A DNA stretch of 64,000 nt from Streptosporangium canum (GTDB taxonomy: Bacteria; Actinomycetota; Actinomycetes; Streptosporangiales; Streptosporangiaceae). A program made the translations under genes and the position numbers. The DNA is taken from positions 42,881 to 106,880 of the forward strand of contig NZ_FOQY01000032.1 of the NCBI RefSeq assembly GCF_900113865.1, read 5' to 3'. The notes below the pieces were generated by a model. It was not told the DNA's origin and did not search any database. It saw only the letters and a program-made list of their open reading frames with translations. This document shows, piece by piece, positions 40,495 to 49,000 of this stretch; the stretch's first letter is position 1; each line of letters begins with the position of its first letter.

Positions 40495-41720
40495 CCGTCG
40501 ACCGGCCGGCCCGCCCCGCCACGCCCCGACCCCCCGCGGCGCCGGCGGCCTCCGCCACGTCCCCGGCGCCTCCGGCGGCGTCCGTGCCCCCGGGCGGCGG
40601 GGACCTCGTGGTCGGGCTGATCGTCAACCCGGTCGCGGGCATCGGCGGACCGGCCGGTCTCAAGGGCAGCGACGGCCCCGACGTCCAGCGGGAGGCCCTG
40701 GCCAGGGGGGCCTCCCTCCGGGCCGGGGACCGGGCGGCGCAGGCCGTGCGGACCCTGCTGGCCCGGCGTCCCGGCACGAGGATCCGCACCCTCGCCGGCC
40801 CGATGGGCGAGCACAGCGCGCGGGCGGCCGGGGCCGACCCGGAGCTCCTGCGGCTCCTGCCCGGCGACCCGTCGTCCCCGCGGGACACGACGGCGGCCGT
40901 CGCGGCCATGAAGGACGTCGACCTGCTGCTGTTCGCCGGGGGAGACGGCACCGCCAGGGACGTGCTCGACGGCTCGCCGTCCTGCCCGGTGCTCGGCGTC
41001 CCGGCGGGGGTGAAGGTCTACTCCGGGTGCTTCGCGCTCAGCCCCGCCACGGCGGGGGCGGCGGCCGCGGAGTTCGGCGGGGAGACGGCCGAGGCCGAGG
41101 TGGTGGACCTCGACGAGGAGGCCTACCGGCGGGGCCGGGTCGGTCCCCGGCTCTACGGCACCCTGCGCGTGCCCGCCGCCCGGACGCGCCTGTCGGGCCG
41201 CAAGGTCGGCTCGTCCTCCGCCGCCCCCGGATCGGCCGAGGGCATCGCACGGGAGGTCGTGGCCCGGATGCGGCCCGGCGCCCGCTACGTCCTCGGCCCC
41301 GGCGCCACCACCATGGCCGTCGGCCGGCGGCTCGGCCTGGCCACCACGCTGCTCGGCGTGGACGTGGTCCAGGACGGTGAGCTGGTCGCCGCGGACGTCA
41401 CCGAGCGGCAGCTCGCCGATCTCGTCGACGGGCGCGAGAGCCACGCCGTCGTCTCGGTGATCGGCGGGCAGGGGTTCGTGCTCGGCCGGGGCAACCAGCA
41501 GATCAGCCCGGCCGTACTGAAAAAGATCATGGCCTCCGGAGGGCTGGTCGTCCTGGCCACCCAGCAGAAGCTGGCCGGCCTCGGCGGGCGGCCGCTGCTG
41601 GCCGACACCGGAGACCCGCAGGCGGACGCCCTCGTCGGCGGTCACGTCTCCGTCATCACCGGATATCGCGAGAGTGCGATGTACCGGATCCGTTCCGCGA
41701 TCGAGGAGTTCTCCGCATGA
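40491..41720 (+). CDS. ATP-NAD kinase family protein (COG3199/AcoX type)
   Basis: 409 residues from ATG 40491 that overlaps the previous stop (ATGA). After a Pro/Ala-rich N-terminal tail the family pattern begins: 'VVGLIVNPVAGIGGPAGLKG' and the 'FAGGDGTARDVLD' motif near residue 150. 'GARYVLGPGATTMAV' and 'VVSVIGGQGFVLGRGNQQI' come later. Related proteins include NAD kinases and AcoX of acetoin operons. The function is uncertain; it is likely to phosphorylate a cofactor or small metabolite used by neighbours. Confidence 0.75.
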   Translation: MTVDRPARPATPRPPAAPAASATSPAPPAASVPPGGGDLVVGLIVNPVAGIGGPAGLKGSDGPDVQREALARGASLRAGDRAAQAVRTLLARRPGTRIRTLAGPMGEHSARAAGADPELLRLLPGDPSSPRDTTAAVAAMKDVDLLLFAGGDGTARDVLDGSPSCPVLGVPAGVKVYSGCFALSPATAGAAAAEFGGETAEAEVVDLDEEAYRRGRVGPRLYGTLRVPAARTRLSGRKVGSSSAAPGSAEGIAREVVARMRPGARYVLGPGATTMAVGRRLGLATTLLGVDVVQDGELVAADVTERQLADLVDGRESHAVVSVIGGQGFVLGRGNQQISPAVLKKIMASGGLVVLATQQKLAGLGGRPLLADTGDPQADALVGGHVSVITGYRESAMYRIRSAIEEFSA

Positions 41721-42472
41721 CCACCCTGACTGACAAGGTCGCCATCGTCACCGGCGGCGCGTCCGGCATCGGCCGGGCCACCGCGCTGCTCTTCGCCCGC
41801 CAGGGCGCGGCCGTCGTGGTCGCCGACCTCGACGCCCCCGGCGCCGCGAAGGTGGTCGGCGAGATCGAGGCCGAGGGCGGCAGGGCCGTGGCGGTCAGGA
41901 CGGACGTGGCCTCCGAGGCCGACTGCGAGCGGGCCGTACGGACCGCCGTGGAGACCTTCGGCGGCCTGCACGTGCTGTTCAACAACGCGGGGATCATCCG
42001 GCGGACCACCGTCCTGGACATCGCGGCCGACGAGTGGGACCGGGTCATGGCGGTCAACGTCCGCTCGGTCTTCCTCATGTGCAAGCACGCGATCCCCGCC
42101 ATGAAGGACGGCGGCTCGATCGTGAACACCGGCTCCGGCTGGGGCCTCAAGGGCGGCGGCAACGCCATCTCCTACTGCGCGTCCAAGGCCGCCGTGGTCA
42201 ACATGACCCGCGCCCTGGCCATCGACCACGCCAAGGCCGGGATCCGCGTCAACTCGGTCAACCCGGGCGACACCGACACCCCCATGCTCCGCGAGGAGGC
42301 CCGCCAGCTCTCCGAGGACTGGGCCGCCTTCGCCGCCGACGCCGCCGACCGCCCGATGGGCCGCGCGGGCAGTCCCGACGAGATCGCCCAGGCCGTCCTC
42401 TTCCTGGCGAGCGACGCCGCCAGCTACGTCACCGGCGCGGCCCTGGTCGTCGACGGTGGCGGACTCGCCTGA
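41717..42472 (+). CDS. Short-chain dehydrogenase/reductase
   Basis: 251 residues, standard SDR length. The nucleotide-binding motif is 'TGGASGIGRAT' near residue 12 and the cofactor-choice acid is 'VVADLDAP'. NNAG appears as 'LFNNAGII' and the catalytic Ser-Tyr-Lys as 'GSGWGLKGGGNAISYCASK'. It oxidises or reduces a hydroxyl group with NAD(P). It overlaps the upstream gene. Substrate unknown, probably sugar-derived. Confidence 0.88.
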   Translation: MTTLTDKVAIVTGGASGIGRATALLFARQGAAVVVADLDAPGAAKVVGEIEAEGGRAVAVRTDVASEADCERAVRTAVETFGGLHVLFNNAGIIRRTTVLDIAADEWDRVMAVNVRSVFLMCKHAIPAMKDGGSIVNTGSGWGLKGGGNAISYCASKAAVVNMTRALAIDHAKAGIRVNSVNPGDTDTPMLREEARQLSEDWAAFAADAADRPMGRAGSPDEIAQAVLFLASDAASYVTGAALVVDGGGLA

Positions 42473-42512
42473 CCCACCCCCCTGAAAATCCCACCCCCCC
42501 AGGAGGCACACC

Positions 42513-43820
42513 GTGTCTTTCCCCATTTCCAAGAAGGCCCTGGCCGCAGCGGCCCTGGCCCTGACCGCCACCGTCACCGCCGCGTGCAGCGGGAGCGGCG
42601 GCGGCACGACCGGCGGCGGCGCGTCCGCCGGCGGAAAGGTCACCATCCGGTGGTCGACCTGGGGCTCGGCCGAGGACGTCGCGCTCTACAAGGGCTTCAA
42701 CGACGACTTCATGAAGCGCCACCCGAACGTCGTGCTGAAGATGGAGACGGTCCCCAAGTACGAGGACTACCACCCCAAGCTCCTCACCCAGCTCACCTCC
42801 AAGACCGCGCCCGACGTCTTCTTCGTCGGCGACGACAACGTCGGCAAGTTCGTCGCCGCCGGGGTGCTCTCCCCGCTCAACGACAAGCTCGCCGGCCCGG
42901 ACAGCAAGAGCAAGCCCGAGGACTTCTCCGAGGGCATCTACGGCGGGGCCAAGAAGGACGGCCAGATCTACGGCGTCCCGAACGACACCAACCCCGAGGT
43001 CCTCTGGTACGGCAAGAAGGCGCTCAAGGAGGCCGGGATCACCGAGGACCCGGCCGAGCTGAACGCGGCCGGCAAGTGGACCATGGCCAAATACCTGGAG
43101 ATGAACGCCAAGCTCAAGGCGGCGGGCAAGGCCGGCTCCCTCTTCTGGAACTGGTACGGCTCGACCTACAGCGTCATCGGCGGCTTCGGCGGCAAGGTCT
43201 GGGACGGCGGCAGGTTCGTCGCCACCACCGACCCCAAGTCGCGCAAGGCCCTGGAGACCCTGGCCAAGGGCTACGCCGACAAGACCTTCCTGTCGGCCGA
43301 CGTGCTGCCCGCCAGCAACGGCGCCAACACCCAGTTCCTCAAGGGCACCGCGGGCTTCTTCGCCGGCGGCCGGTGGATGATCGACGTGGTCAAGAAGGGC
43401 GGCGACCTGCCCAACTACGACATCGTGCCGTTCCCGTCGGAGACCGGCCAGCCGATTCCCGGCGCGGTCGCGGCCTCCTACCTGGCGCTGAACAAGGACT
43501 CCAAGAACGCCAAGGAGGCCTTCACCTTCCTGACCGAGTTCGTCAGCAAGGAGGGCCAGCTCCTACGCCTCAAGGGCGGCGGCGCGGTCCCGTCGGTCAA
43601 GGGCGCCGAGCAGATCGTGCTGGAGGGCAACTACCCGGCGCACGCCCAGACGCTCCTGGACGTCCGTGACACCGGCTTCGCCAACTACCCGGAGGAGGTG
43701 GCCGTGCCCGGTCTCACCAAGGAGATCAACGACCACCTGCTGAAGGTCTGGACCGGCAAGGTCGCCTTCGAGCAGGGCATGACCGAGCTCCAGGCCATCG
43801 TCGACGGCAAGATCGGATAG
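42513..43820 (+). CDS. Sugar ABC transporter solute-binding lipoprotein
   Basis: 435 residues from GTG 42513; AGGAGG upstream. Signal with lipobox 'TVTAAC' (Cys ~25), Gly/Ser-rich spacer, then family 1 binding-protein features: 'VTIRWSTWGSAEDVALYKGF', 'TAPDVFFVGDDNVGKFVAAG', 'IYGVPNDTNPEVLWYGKKAL'. It is the substrate receptor for the operon's importer. Not of the Ngc type. The glycosidases before and after it suggest an oligosaccharide of galactose and other sugars. Confidence 0.87.
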   Translation: MSFPISKKALAAAALALTATVTAACSGSGGGTTGGGASAGGKVTIRWSTWGSAEDVALYKGFNDDFMKRHPNVVLKMETVPKYEDYHPKLLTQLTSKTAPDVFFVGDDNVGKFVAAGVLSPLNDKLAGPDSKSKPEDFSEGIYGGAKKDGQIYGVPNDTNPEVLWYGKKALKEAGITEDPAELNAAGKWTMAKYLEMNAKLKAAGKAGSLFWNWYGSTYSVIGGFGGKVWDGGRFVATTDPKSRKALETLAKGYADKTFLSADVLPASNGANTQFLKGTAGFFAGGRWMIDVVKKGGDLPNYDIVPFPSETGQPIPGAVAASYLALNKDSKNAKEAFTFLTEFVSKEGQLLRLKGGGAVPSVKGAEQIVLEGNYPAHAQTLLDVRDTGFANYPEEVAVPGLTKEINDHLLKVWTGKVAFEQGMTELQAIVDGKIG

Positions 43821-43825
43821 CGGCG

Positions 43826-44764
43826 GTGGGCGTCGTCACCCCGGCGCGCCCCGCCGCGAAGGCCCGGCCCGCACGCGCGGCGACGCGCGTGCGGCACCGG
43901 GACGGCTGGTGGGCCGCACTGTTCCTCGCTCCGCAGGTCATCGGCCTGCTGGCGTTCCTGGTCTTCCCGCTCGGGTTCGCGGTCGTGCTCGCGTTCATGA
44001 AGTGGGACGGGCTCGGCGAGAAGTCCTGGGCGGGCTTCGACAACTTCGCCGCCCAGCTCTCCGACCCCGACTTCGGCACGGCCGTCTGGAACACCGTCAA
44101 GCTCGCGTTCCTGACGGTCCCGGTCGGCCTGGCGCTCGCACTGCTCATCGCCCTCGCGCTGAACCAGGTCAAGGGCAAGACCTTCTACCGGGTCGTCTAC
44201 TTCCTGCCGGTGGTCACCAGTTCGGTGGCGGTGGCCGTGATGTGGCAGATCATCCTGGCCAGCGGCGACTACGGCGTCCTCAACAGGACCGTCTACGACT
44301 GGTTCGGGATCGCGCTGCCCAACTGGCTGGAGGACCCGGGCTGGGTCATCGTGTCCATCGCGGTCGTGACCATCTGGTCCTCGCTCGGCCTCAACGTCGT
44401 GATCTTCCTGGCCGGGCTGCAGACCATCCCACCCGCGCTGATGGAGGCCGCCCGCATCGACGGCGCGGGCCCGATCCGCGTCTTCCGCTCGGTGACGCTG
44501 CCCATGATCTCCCCGACGGTCTTCTTCTCCACCGTGGTCGCGGTGATCAGCTCCTTCCAGGCGTTCGACCAGATCTACGTGCTGGTCAACCCCGACCACA
44601 ACGACGGCGCCCGCACGATCGTCTACCAGATCTACGACCTGGGCTTCCAGAACTTCGAGTTCGGCATGAGCAGCGCCGCCGCGCTGATCCTGCTCGTGCT
44701 GACCCTGCTCGTCACCCTCGTCCAGTTCGGAGTGCAGAAGCGCTTCGTCCACTACGACTCCTAA
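43826..44764 (+). CDS. Sugar ABC transporter permease (MalF type)
   Basis: 312 residues from GTG 43826, six bases after the binding-protein stop. Six helices, the first 'WWAALFLAPQVIGLLAFLVF'. EAA motif 'MEAARIDGAGPIRVFRSVTLPM' near residue 210. It forms one half of the membrane channel with the next permease. Confidence 0.87.
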   Translation: MGVVTPARPAAKARPARAATRVRHRDGWWAALFLAPQVIGLLAFLVFPLGFAVVLAFMKWDGLGEKSWAGFDNFAAQLSDPDFGTAVWNTVKLAFLTVPVGLALALLIALALNQVKGKTFYRVVYFLPVVTSSVAVAVMWQIILASGDYGVLNRTVYDWFGIALPNWLEDPGWVIVSIAVVTIWSSLGLNVVIFLAGLQTIPPALMEAARIDGAGPIRVFRSVTLPMISPTVFFSTVVAVISSFQAFDQIYVLVNPDHNDGARTIVYQIYDLGFQNFEFGMSSAAALILLVLTLLVTLVQFGVQKRFVHYDS

Positions 44765-44776
44765 GGGGAGGCGTCG

Positions 44777-45637
44777 ATGGCTGTGATCCCCGGACCTTCC
44801 GGCGTCCCCGTCTCCCGCCGGCTGGGCAAGATCGCCCTGCACGTCGCGCTCATCGCCGGCGGACTGGCGATGCTGTTCCCGTTCGCCTGGATGCTGCTGA
44901 CGTCGTTCAAGGGCGCGCACCAGATGCTCAACGCGCCGCTGGACTGGCTGCCCAACCCCTGGCGGGCGCAGAACTACCCCGACGCGTTCGGCGCGCTGCC
45001 CTTCGCCCAGGCCTACTGGAACAGCTTCTACATCGCGGTGCTCAACGTGCTCCTCACCCTGAGCACCTCCGCCATGGCCGCCTACGCCTTCGCCAGGATC
45101 CGCTTCCGCGGCTCGGGCCTGCTGTTCGGCCTGTTCCTGGCGACCCAGATGGTGCCGCAGCAGGTGACCGTCGTGCCGCTCTACCTGATGCTGGCGGAGC
45201 TAGGGTGGATCGACTCCCACCTGGCGCTGATCGTGCCCGGGTTCGTCAACCCCTTCGCGGTCTTCCTGCTGCGCCAGTTCATCCGGGCGGTCCCGATCGA
45301 GCTGGAGGAGGCGGCCCGCCTCGACGGCGCCAACCGCTGGACGATCTTCTGGCGGGTCGTGCTGCCCAACGTCAGGCCCGGCCTGGGCGCGCTGGGCATC
45401 ATCGTCTTCCTGGCGAGCTGGAACAGCTTCTTCTTCCCGCTGATCTTCCTGAACTCGCCGGAGCTGGCCACCGTGCCGCTGCTGGTCAGCCAGTTCGCCG
45501 ATCAGCGCGGCGCCACCGACTACGGCCTCACCCTCGCCGCCTCGGCCATCTCGGTCATCCCGATGATGATCGCTTTCCTGATCGGCCAGCGGCGCATTCT
45601 CAACAGCATGGCCATGTCCGGCCTGGGAGGACGCTGA
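44777..45637 (+). CDS. Sugar ABC transporter permease (MalG type)
   Basis: 286 residues; AAGGGGAGG before the ATG. Six helices, and EAA motif 'LEEAARLDGANRWTIFWRVVLP' near residue 185. It completes the importer. No ATPase gene is found in this operon or elsewhere in the window. Confidence 0.87.
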   Translation: MAVIPGPSGVPVSRRLGKIALHVALIAGGLAMLFPFAWMLLTSFKGAHQMLNAPLDWLPNPWRAQNYPDAFGALPFAQAYWNSFYIAVLNVLLTLSTSAMAAYAFARIRFRGSGLLFGLFLATQMVPQQVTVVPLYLMLAELGWIDSHLALIVPGFVNPFAVFLLRQFIRAVPIELEEAARLDGANRWTIFWRVVLPNVRPGLGALGIIVFLASWNSFFFPLIFLNSPELATVPLLVSQFADQRGATDYGLTLAASAISVIPMMIAFLIGQRRILNSMAMSGLGGR

Positions 45638-45639
45638 CG

Positions 45640-47283
45640 ATGCTCGACCTTCGTGAGAGACCCTTCACCGAGCGGGGGTCCCGGCTGCTGGTGATGGCCG
45701 CCGAGGACGGCTCGCTCTGGATCGCCCGCGCCGAGTACGAGACCCGGCTGTCGGAGACGACCGTCCTGACCGGCCTGCGGCTGTTCCGCGGCGACGCCGA
45801 GCTGCCCGTACGGCATGCGCGCCCCGACCGGATCTCCTTCGAGGGGGGCGTGGACCTGGTCTTCGCCGACGCCGGGACGCTGGTGCTGACCGGCTCGGCG
45901 GCGCGGGCGGTCTGGGATGGCGGCGCCGGAGACGTCGACGGGACCCTCGTGCTGGTGGGGCAGGCGCGCCCGTACGACGGCGCGGCGCTGCTGGAGGCGG
46001 CCGCGCGGCGCCGTCAGGAGTGGGCCGGGCGGATGCCGGCCGTGCCGGAGGGGCTGCGGGAGCGGGCCGAGCAGGCATGGTGGACGCTGGGGGTGAACCT
46101 GCTGCCCATCGCGTTCGCGGGCGGCCGGGAGGGCGTCGTCCCCTCCAAGTTCGGATATGTCGGCATCTGGAACTGGGACGCGTACTTCCACGCCGTCGGC
46201 CTGCGCCATGCCGACCCCGAACTCGCCCGCGACCAGATCCGCATCCTCCTGGACCACCAGCGCCCCGACGGCCTCATCCCCGACGTGGTCCACGACCTGG
46301 GCGTGCTCGCCGAGACCACCGACCTGCCCCGCTCCGACCACGCCCGCCTGGCCCAGCACGTCGGTCAGGCCGGCGGGACGGAGCGGGGGGCCGCTTCCCC
46401 GGAGGACGGGCCGATCGGCGGCGTCGTCCCGGTGACCAAGCCACCGCTCACCGCATGGGCCGTCTGGAAGATCCATGAGGTCGCCCCGGACCTGGGGTTC
46501 CTCGCGGAGGTCTACGGGCCGATCACCCGCTCGCACGAGTGGTGGCTGACCGTCTCCGACCCGGACGGGGACGGGCTCGCCGAGTATCTCCACCCGTACT
46601 CGTCCGGCCTGGACGACAGCCCGATCTGGGACCACGGCCCTCGCGCCGAGCCCCCGGACCTCAACTCCTACCTGGCCCTGCAGGCCGACCGGCTGGGCGA
46701 CATCGCCGAGGCGCTGGGCCGTACCGAGGAGGCGGCGGCCTGGCGGAAGCGGGCGGCCGAGCACGTCGATCTGCTGGTGACCAGGCGCTGGAACGGCAGG
46801 CGGTTCGTCACCCTGACCACGTCCGCACCCGGCCCCTCGGCCCCGGCGGGTACGGCCGGCGCCGTGACCGAGGTGGCGACCCGGACCCCGCTGGAGCTGC
46901 TGCCGCTGCTCACCGGACGCCTCCCCCGGGAGATCGCCGGGCGCCTGGTGGCCGACCTGCTCTCCCCGTCCTTCTGGGGCGAGCGGCCGGTGCCCACGGT
47001 CGCCTTCGACGACCCGGACTTCGACCCCGACGCCATGTGGCGCGGCCCGGTCTGGCTCAACGTCAACTACCTGCTGATCGAGGGCCTGCACCGTTCCGGC
47101 TACGCCGAGGTGGCCGAGGAGCTGACCCGGCGGACCCTGGACATGGTGAACGCCGGTGGCGGCCTGTACGAATACTGGAACCCGCTCACCGGCGCCCGCG
47201 CGGCCCGCGCGACCAGCGGCTTCGGCTGGTCGTCCGCGCTCTTCCTCGATCTGGCAGCAGGTCAGGCGTGCTCGGCTGTGTAA
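45640..47283 (+). CDS. Six-hairpin glycoside hydrolase (GH63/GH37-like)
   Basis: 547 residues from ATG 45640, two bases after the permease stop. After ~140 residues of a beta-rich domain, an (alpha/alpha)6 domain follows: 'YVGIWNWDAYFHAVGLRHAD', 'LLDHQRPDGLIPDVVHD', 'KPPLTAWAVWKIHE', 'YLHPYSSGLDDSPIWDHGP', and 'GGLYEYWNPLTGARAARATSG FGW'. This is the pattern of GH63-like alpha-glucosidase/mannosyl-glycerate-type hydrolases; candidate acids are the Asp in 'DDSPIWD' and the Glu in 'LYEYWNPL'. No signal peptide. It presumably finishes breakdown of the imported sugar. Confidence 0.78.
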   Translation: MLDLRERPFTERGSRLLVMAAEDGSLWIARAEYETRLSETTVLTGLRLFRGDAELPVRHARPDRISFEGGVDLVFADAGTLVLTGSAARAVWDGGAGDVDGTLVLVGQARPYDGAALLEAAARRRQEWAGRMPAVPEGLRERAEQAWWTLGVNLLPIAFAGGREGVVPSKFGYVGIWNWDAYFHAVGLRHADPELARDQIRILLDHQRPDGLIPDVVHDLGVLAETTDLPRSDHARLAQHVGQAGGTERGAASPEDGPIGGVVPVTKPPLTAWAVWKIHEVAPDLGFLAEVYGPITRSHEWWLTVSDPDGDGLAEYLHPYSSGLDDSPIWDHGPRAEPPDLNSYLALQADRLGDIAEALGRTEEAAAWRKRAAEHVDLLVTRRWNGRRFVTLTTSAPGPSAPAGTAGAVTEVATRTPLELLPLLTGRLPREIAGRLVADLLSPSFWGERPVPTVAFDDPDFDPDAMWRGPVWLNVNYLLIEGLHRSGYAEVAEELTRRTLDMVNAGGGLYEYWNPLTGARAARATSGFGWSSALFLDLAAGQACSAV

Positions 47284-47307
47284 GACAGTTCGTGTTACAT
47301 TGACGGC

Positions 47308-47538
47308 ATGACGACGGTGACGGTGCGTCTCGACGAGAAGACGCGCAAAGAGCTTGAGCAGGTCGCCGAGGAGATGGGCGAATCGATCTCGGAGGTCGTT
47401 CGCAAGGCCATCCACCTCGCGTGGTTCACCACCATGCAGGAGCGGATGCGGAAGGAGTCGGCCGAGATCGCCAGCGATCCGGCCGAGCGGGAAGAGGCCG
47501 AGCGGATCAGGGAGTGGGCCCGCTACCTTGCTTCGTAA
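47308..47538 (+). CDS. Ribbon-helix-helix antitoxin (MazE/CopG-like)
   Basis: 76 residues. The N-terminus 'TTVTVRLDEKTRKELEQVAEEMGESISEVVRKAI' is a canonical ribbon-helix-helix. A charged helical tail follows that would bind the toxin. It overlaps the MazF-like toxin gene by 11 bases, the usual order antitoxin then toxin. Confidence 0.85.
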   Translation: MTTVTVRLDEKTRKELEQVAEEMGESISEVVRKAIHLAWFTTMQERMRKESAEIASDPAEREEAERIREWARYLAS

Positions 47539-47848
47539 GGGGTCCGTCTTCCACGTGACTCTCCCCGCCCGCTCCCCGGACCACACGCAGCAGGGGCGGA
47601 GATACGCCGTCGTGGTGACCGCCACGAGCTTCATCGGATCGGTTGTGACGGTGGCGCCCACGTCGACCTCCGCCCGGGCGAGCTTGACCCGCCCCGAGGT
47701 GGAGATCGACGGCCGCAAATGCCGGATCCTGCTTGAGCAGATGCTGGCGGTGGACATCGCCAAGCTCACGCAGTGGGTCGGAATCCTGGAGGACGACGAG
47801 CTGGACGCACTGGATGACGCGCTGAGGCTGTATCACGGCCTCCTGTGA
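47528..47848 (+). CDS. MazF/PemK-like endoribonuclease toxin
   Basis: 106 residues from TTG 47528 (in the overlap). 'LRKGSVFHVTLP...PDHTQQGRRYAVVVT' is the MazF N-terminal pattern, with 'VVTVAPTSTSA' and 'RILLEQMLAVDIAKLTQWVG' giving the beta-barrel and dimer helix. MazF toxins cleave mRNA at short motifs. An ATG start is not available in frame without large overlap. It forms a type II module with the RHH protein before it. Confidence 0.82.
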   Translation: MLRKGSVFHVTLPARSPDHTQQGRRYAVVVTATSFIGSVVTVAPTSTSARASLTRPEVEIDGRKCRILLEQMLAVDIAKLTQWVGILEDDELDALDDALRLYHGLL

Positions 47849-47884
47849 TCCGCGCTCGCGCCTCCTCCTCGATCCGGCCTCAGG

Positions 47885-48871
47885 TCAGGCGTGCTCGGCC
47901 GGGATGGTGCCGAGGCGGCCGGCCTGGTAGTCCTCGAACGCCTTGGCGAGCTCCTCCTGGGTGTTCATCACGAACGGGCCGTAGTGCGCGACCGGCTCGC
48001 CGATCGGGCGGCCGCCCAGCACGATGACCTCCAGGTTGGGGCTGCGGCTCTCCTGGCTCCCGGACGCCCAGAGGGTGAGGCCCTCCCCCTCGGTGCCGAG
48101 GCCGGGGAGGGGGCCGAAGCCGTCGAAGACCGCGAGCTGGCCCGACTCGATCGGCTGCCTGTCGGCGCCGGCGCCGCCCCGCCCGGAGAGGACGTAGGCG
48201 AGCGCGTTGAAGTCCTTGCGCCAGGGCAGCGTGAGGCGGGAGCCGGGGCTGAGGGAGGCGTGCAGCAGGGTGATCGGGGTCCTCGTGCTGCCGGGGCCGG
48301 TGAACCCGGCGACCTCACCCGCGATCAGGCGGACCAGCGCTCCGCCGTCGTGGCTGCTGAGCAGGACGACGTTGGACCTGCCGATGTCCTGGTAGTTGGG
48401 CGCGACCATCTTCTGGCTGCCCGGCAGGTTGACCCAGAGCTGGATGCCGTGGAACAGGCCGCCCTTCTGGACCAGCCACTCCGGGGGAGCCTCCTTGTGC
48501 AGGATTCCTCCGCCGGCGGTCATCCACTGCGTGTCGCCGTCGGAGATCGTGCCGCCGCCGCCGTGGGAGTCGGCGTGGTCCATCACGCCGTCGATCATGT
48601 AGGTGACGGTCTCGAAGCCCCGGTGCGGGTGCCAGGGGGTCCCCTTCGGCTCGCCCGGAGCGTAGTCCACCTCGCCCATCTGATCCATCATGATGAACGG
48701 GTCGAGATACTGGGGCTTGATCGTCGCCAGGGCCTTCCGCACGGGGAAGCCCTCGCCCTCGAATCCGCTGGGCGCGGTCGTCACGGCCAGCACCTCGCGC
48801 TCGCGCACCGCGCCGAGAGGCTGGGGCAGGCGGGGCAGGGTCAACGGGTTCTCTACGGTCACGGCGGGCAT
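47885..48871 (-). CDS. Pirin-family protein
   Basis: 328 residues with the pirin cupin signature: 'TPWHPHRGFETVTYMIDGVMDHADSHGGGGTISDGDTQWMTAGGGILH' (shown in part), holding the metal-binding His, His and Glu. The C-terminal pirin domain follows. Pirins are iron or quercetinase-type cupins and stress-linked regulators. It stands alone with a short promoter containing a 6-4-6 palindrome. Confidence 0.87.
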   Translation of the reverse strand: MPAVTVENPLTLPRLPQPLGAVREREVLAVTTAPSGFEGEGFPVRKALATIKPQYLDPFIMMDQMGEVDYAPGEPKGTPWHPHRGFETVTYMIDGVMDHADSHGGGGTISDGDTQWMTAGGGILHKEAPPEWLVQKGGLFHGIQLWVNLPGSQKMVAPNYQDIGRSNVVLLSSHDGGALVRLIAGEVAGFTGPGSTRTPITLLHASLSPGSRLTLPWRKDFNALAYVLSGRGGAGADRQPIESGQLAVFDGFGPLPGLGTEGEGLTLWASGSQESRSPNLEVIVLGGRPIGEPVAHYGPFVMNTQEELAKAFEDYQAGRLGTIPAEHA

Positions 48872-48909
48872 TTCGGACTCCTTCCTGCGGGATTCGCTGG
48901 TACTAACTC

Positions 48910-48925
48910 AGTTGATTGTTCAACT
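48910..48925. promoter_or_regulatory. Small palindrome in the pirin promoter
   Basis: AGTTGA (48910-48915), four bases, TCAACT (48920-48925), perfect. It lies about 40 bases before the pirin start, suited to a MarR-type dimer. The rest of 48872-49000 has no gene. Confidence 0.4.
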
Positions 48926-49000
48926 ATTCCGCAGGGGTCGGGGCCGTGACACGGTGAGCGCCACGGCCCCGGAGCCGCCCGTTCCCCCGCCCGGTGCGGC

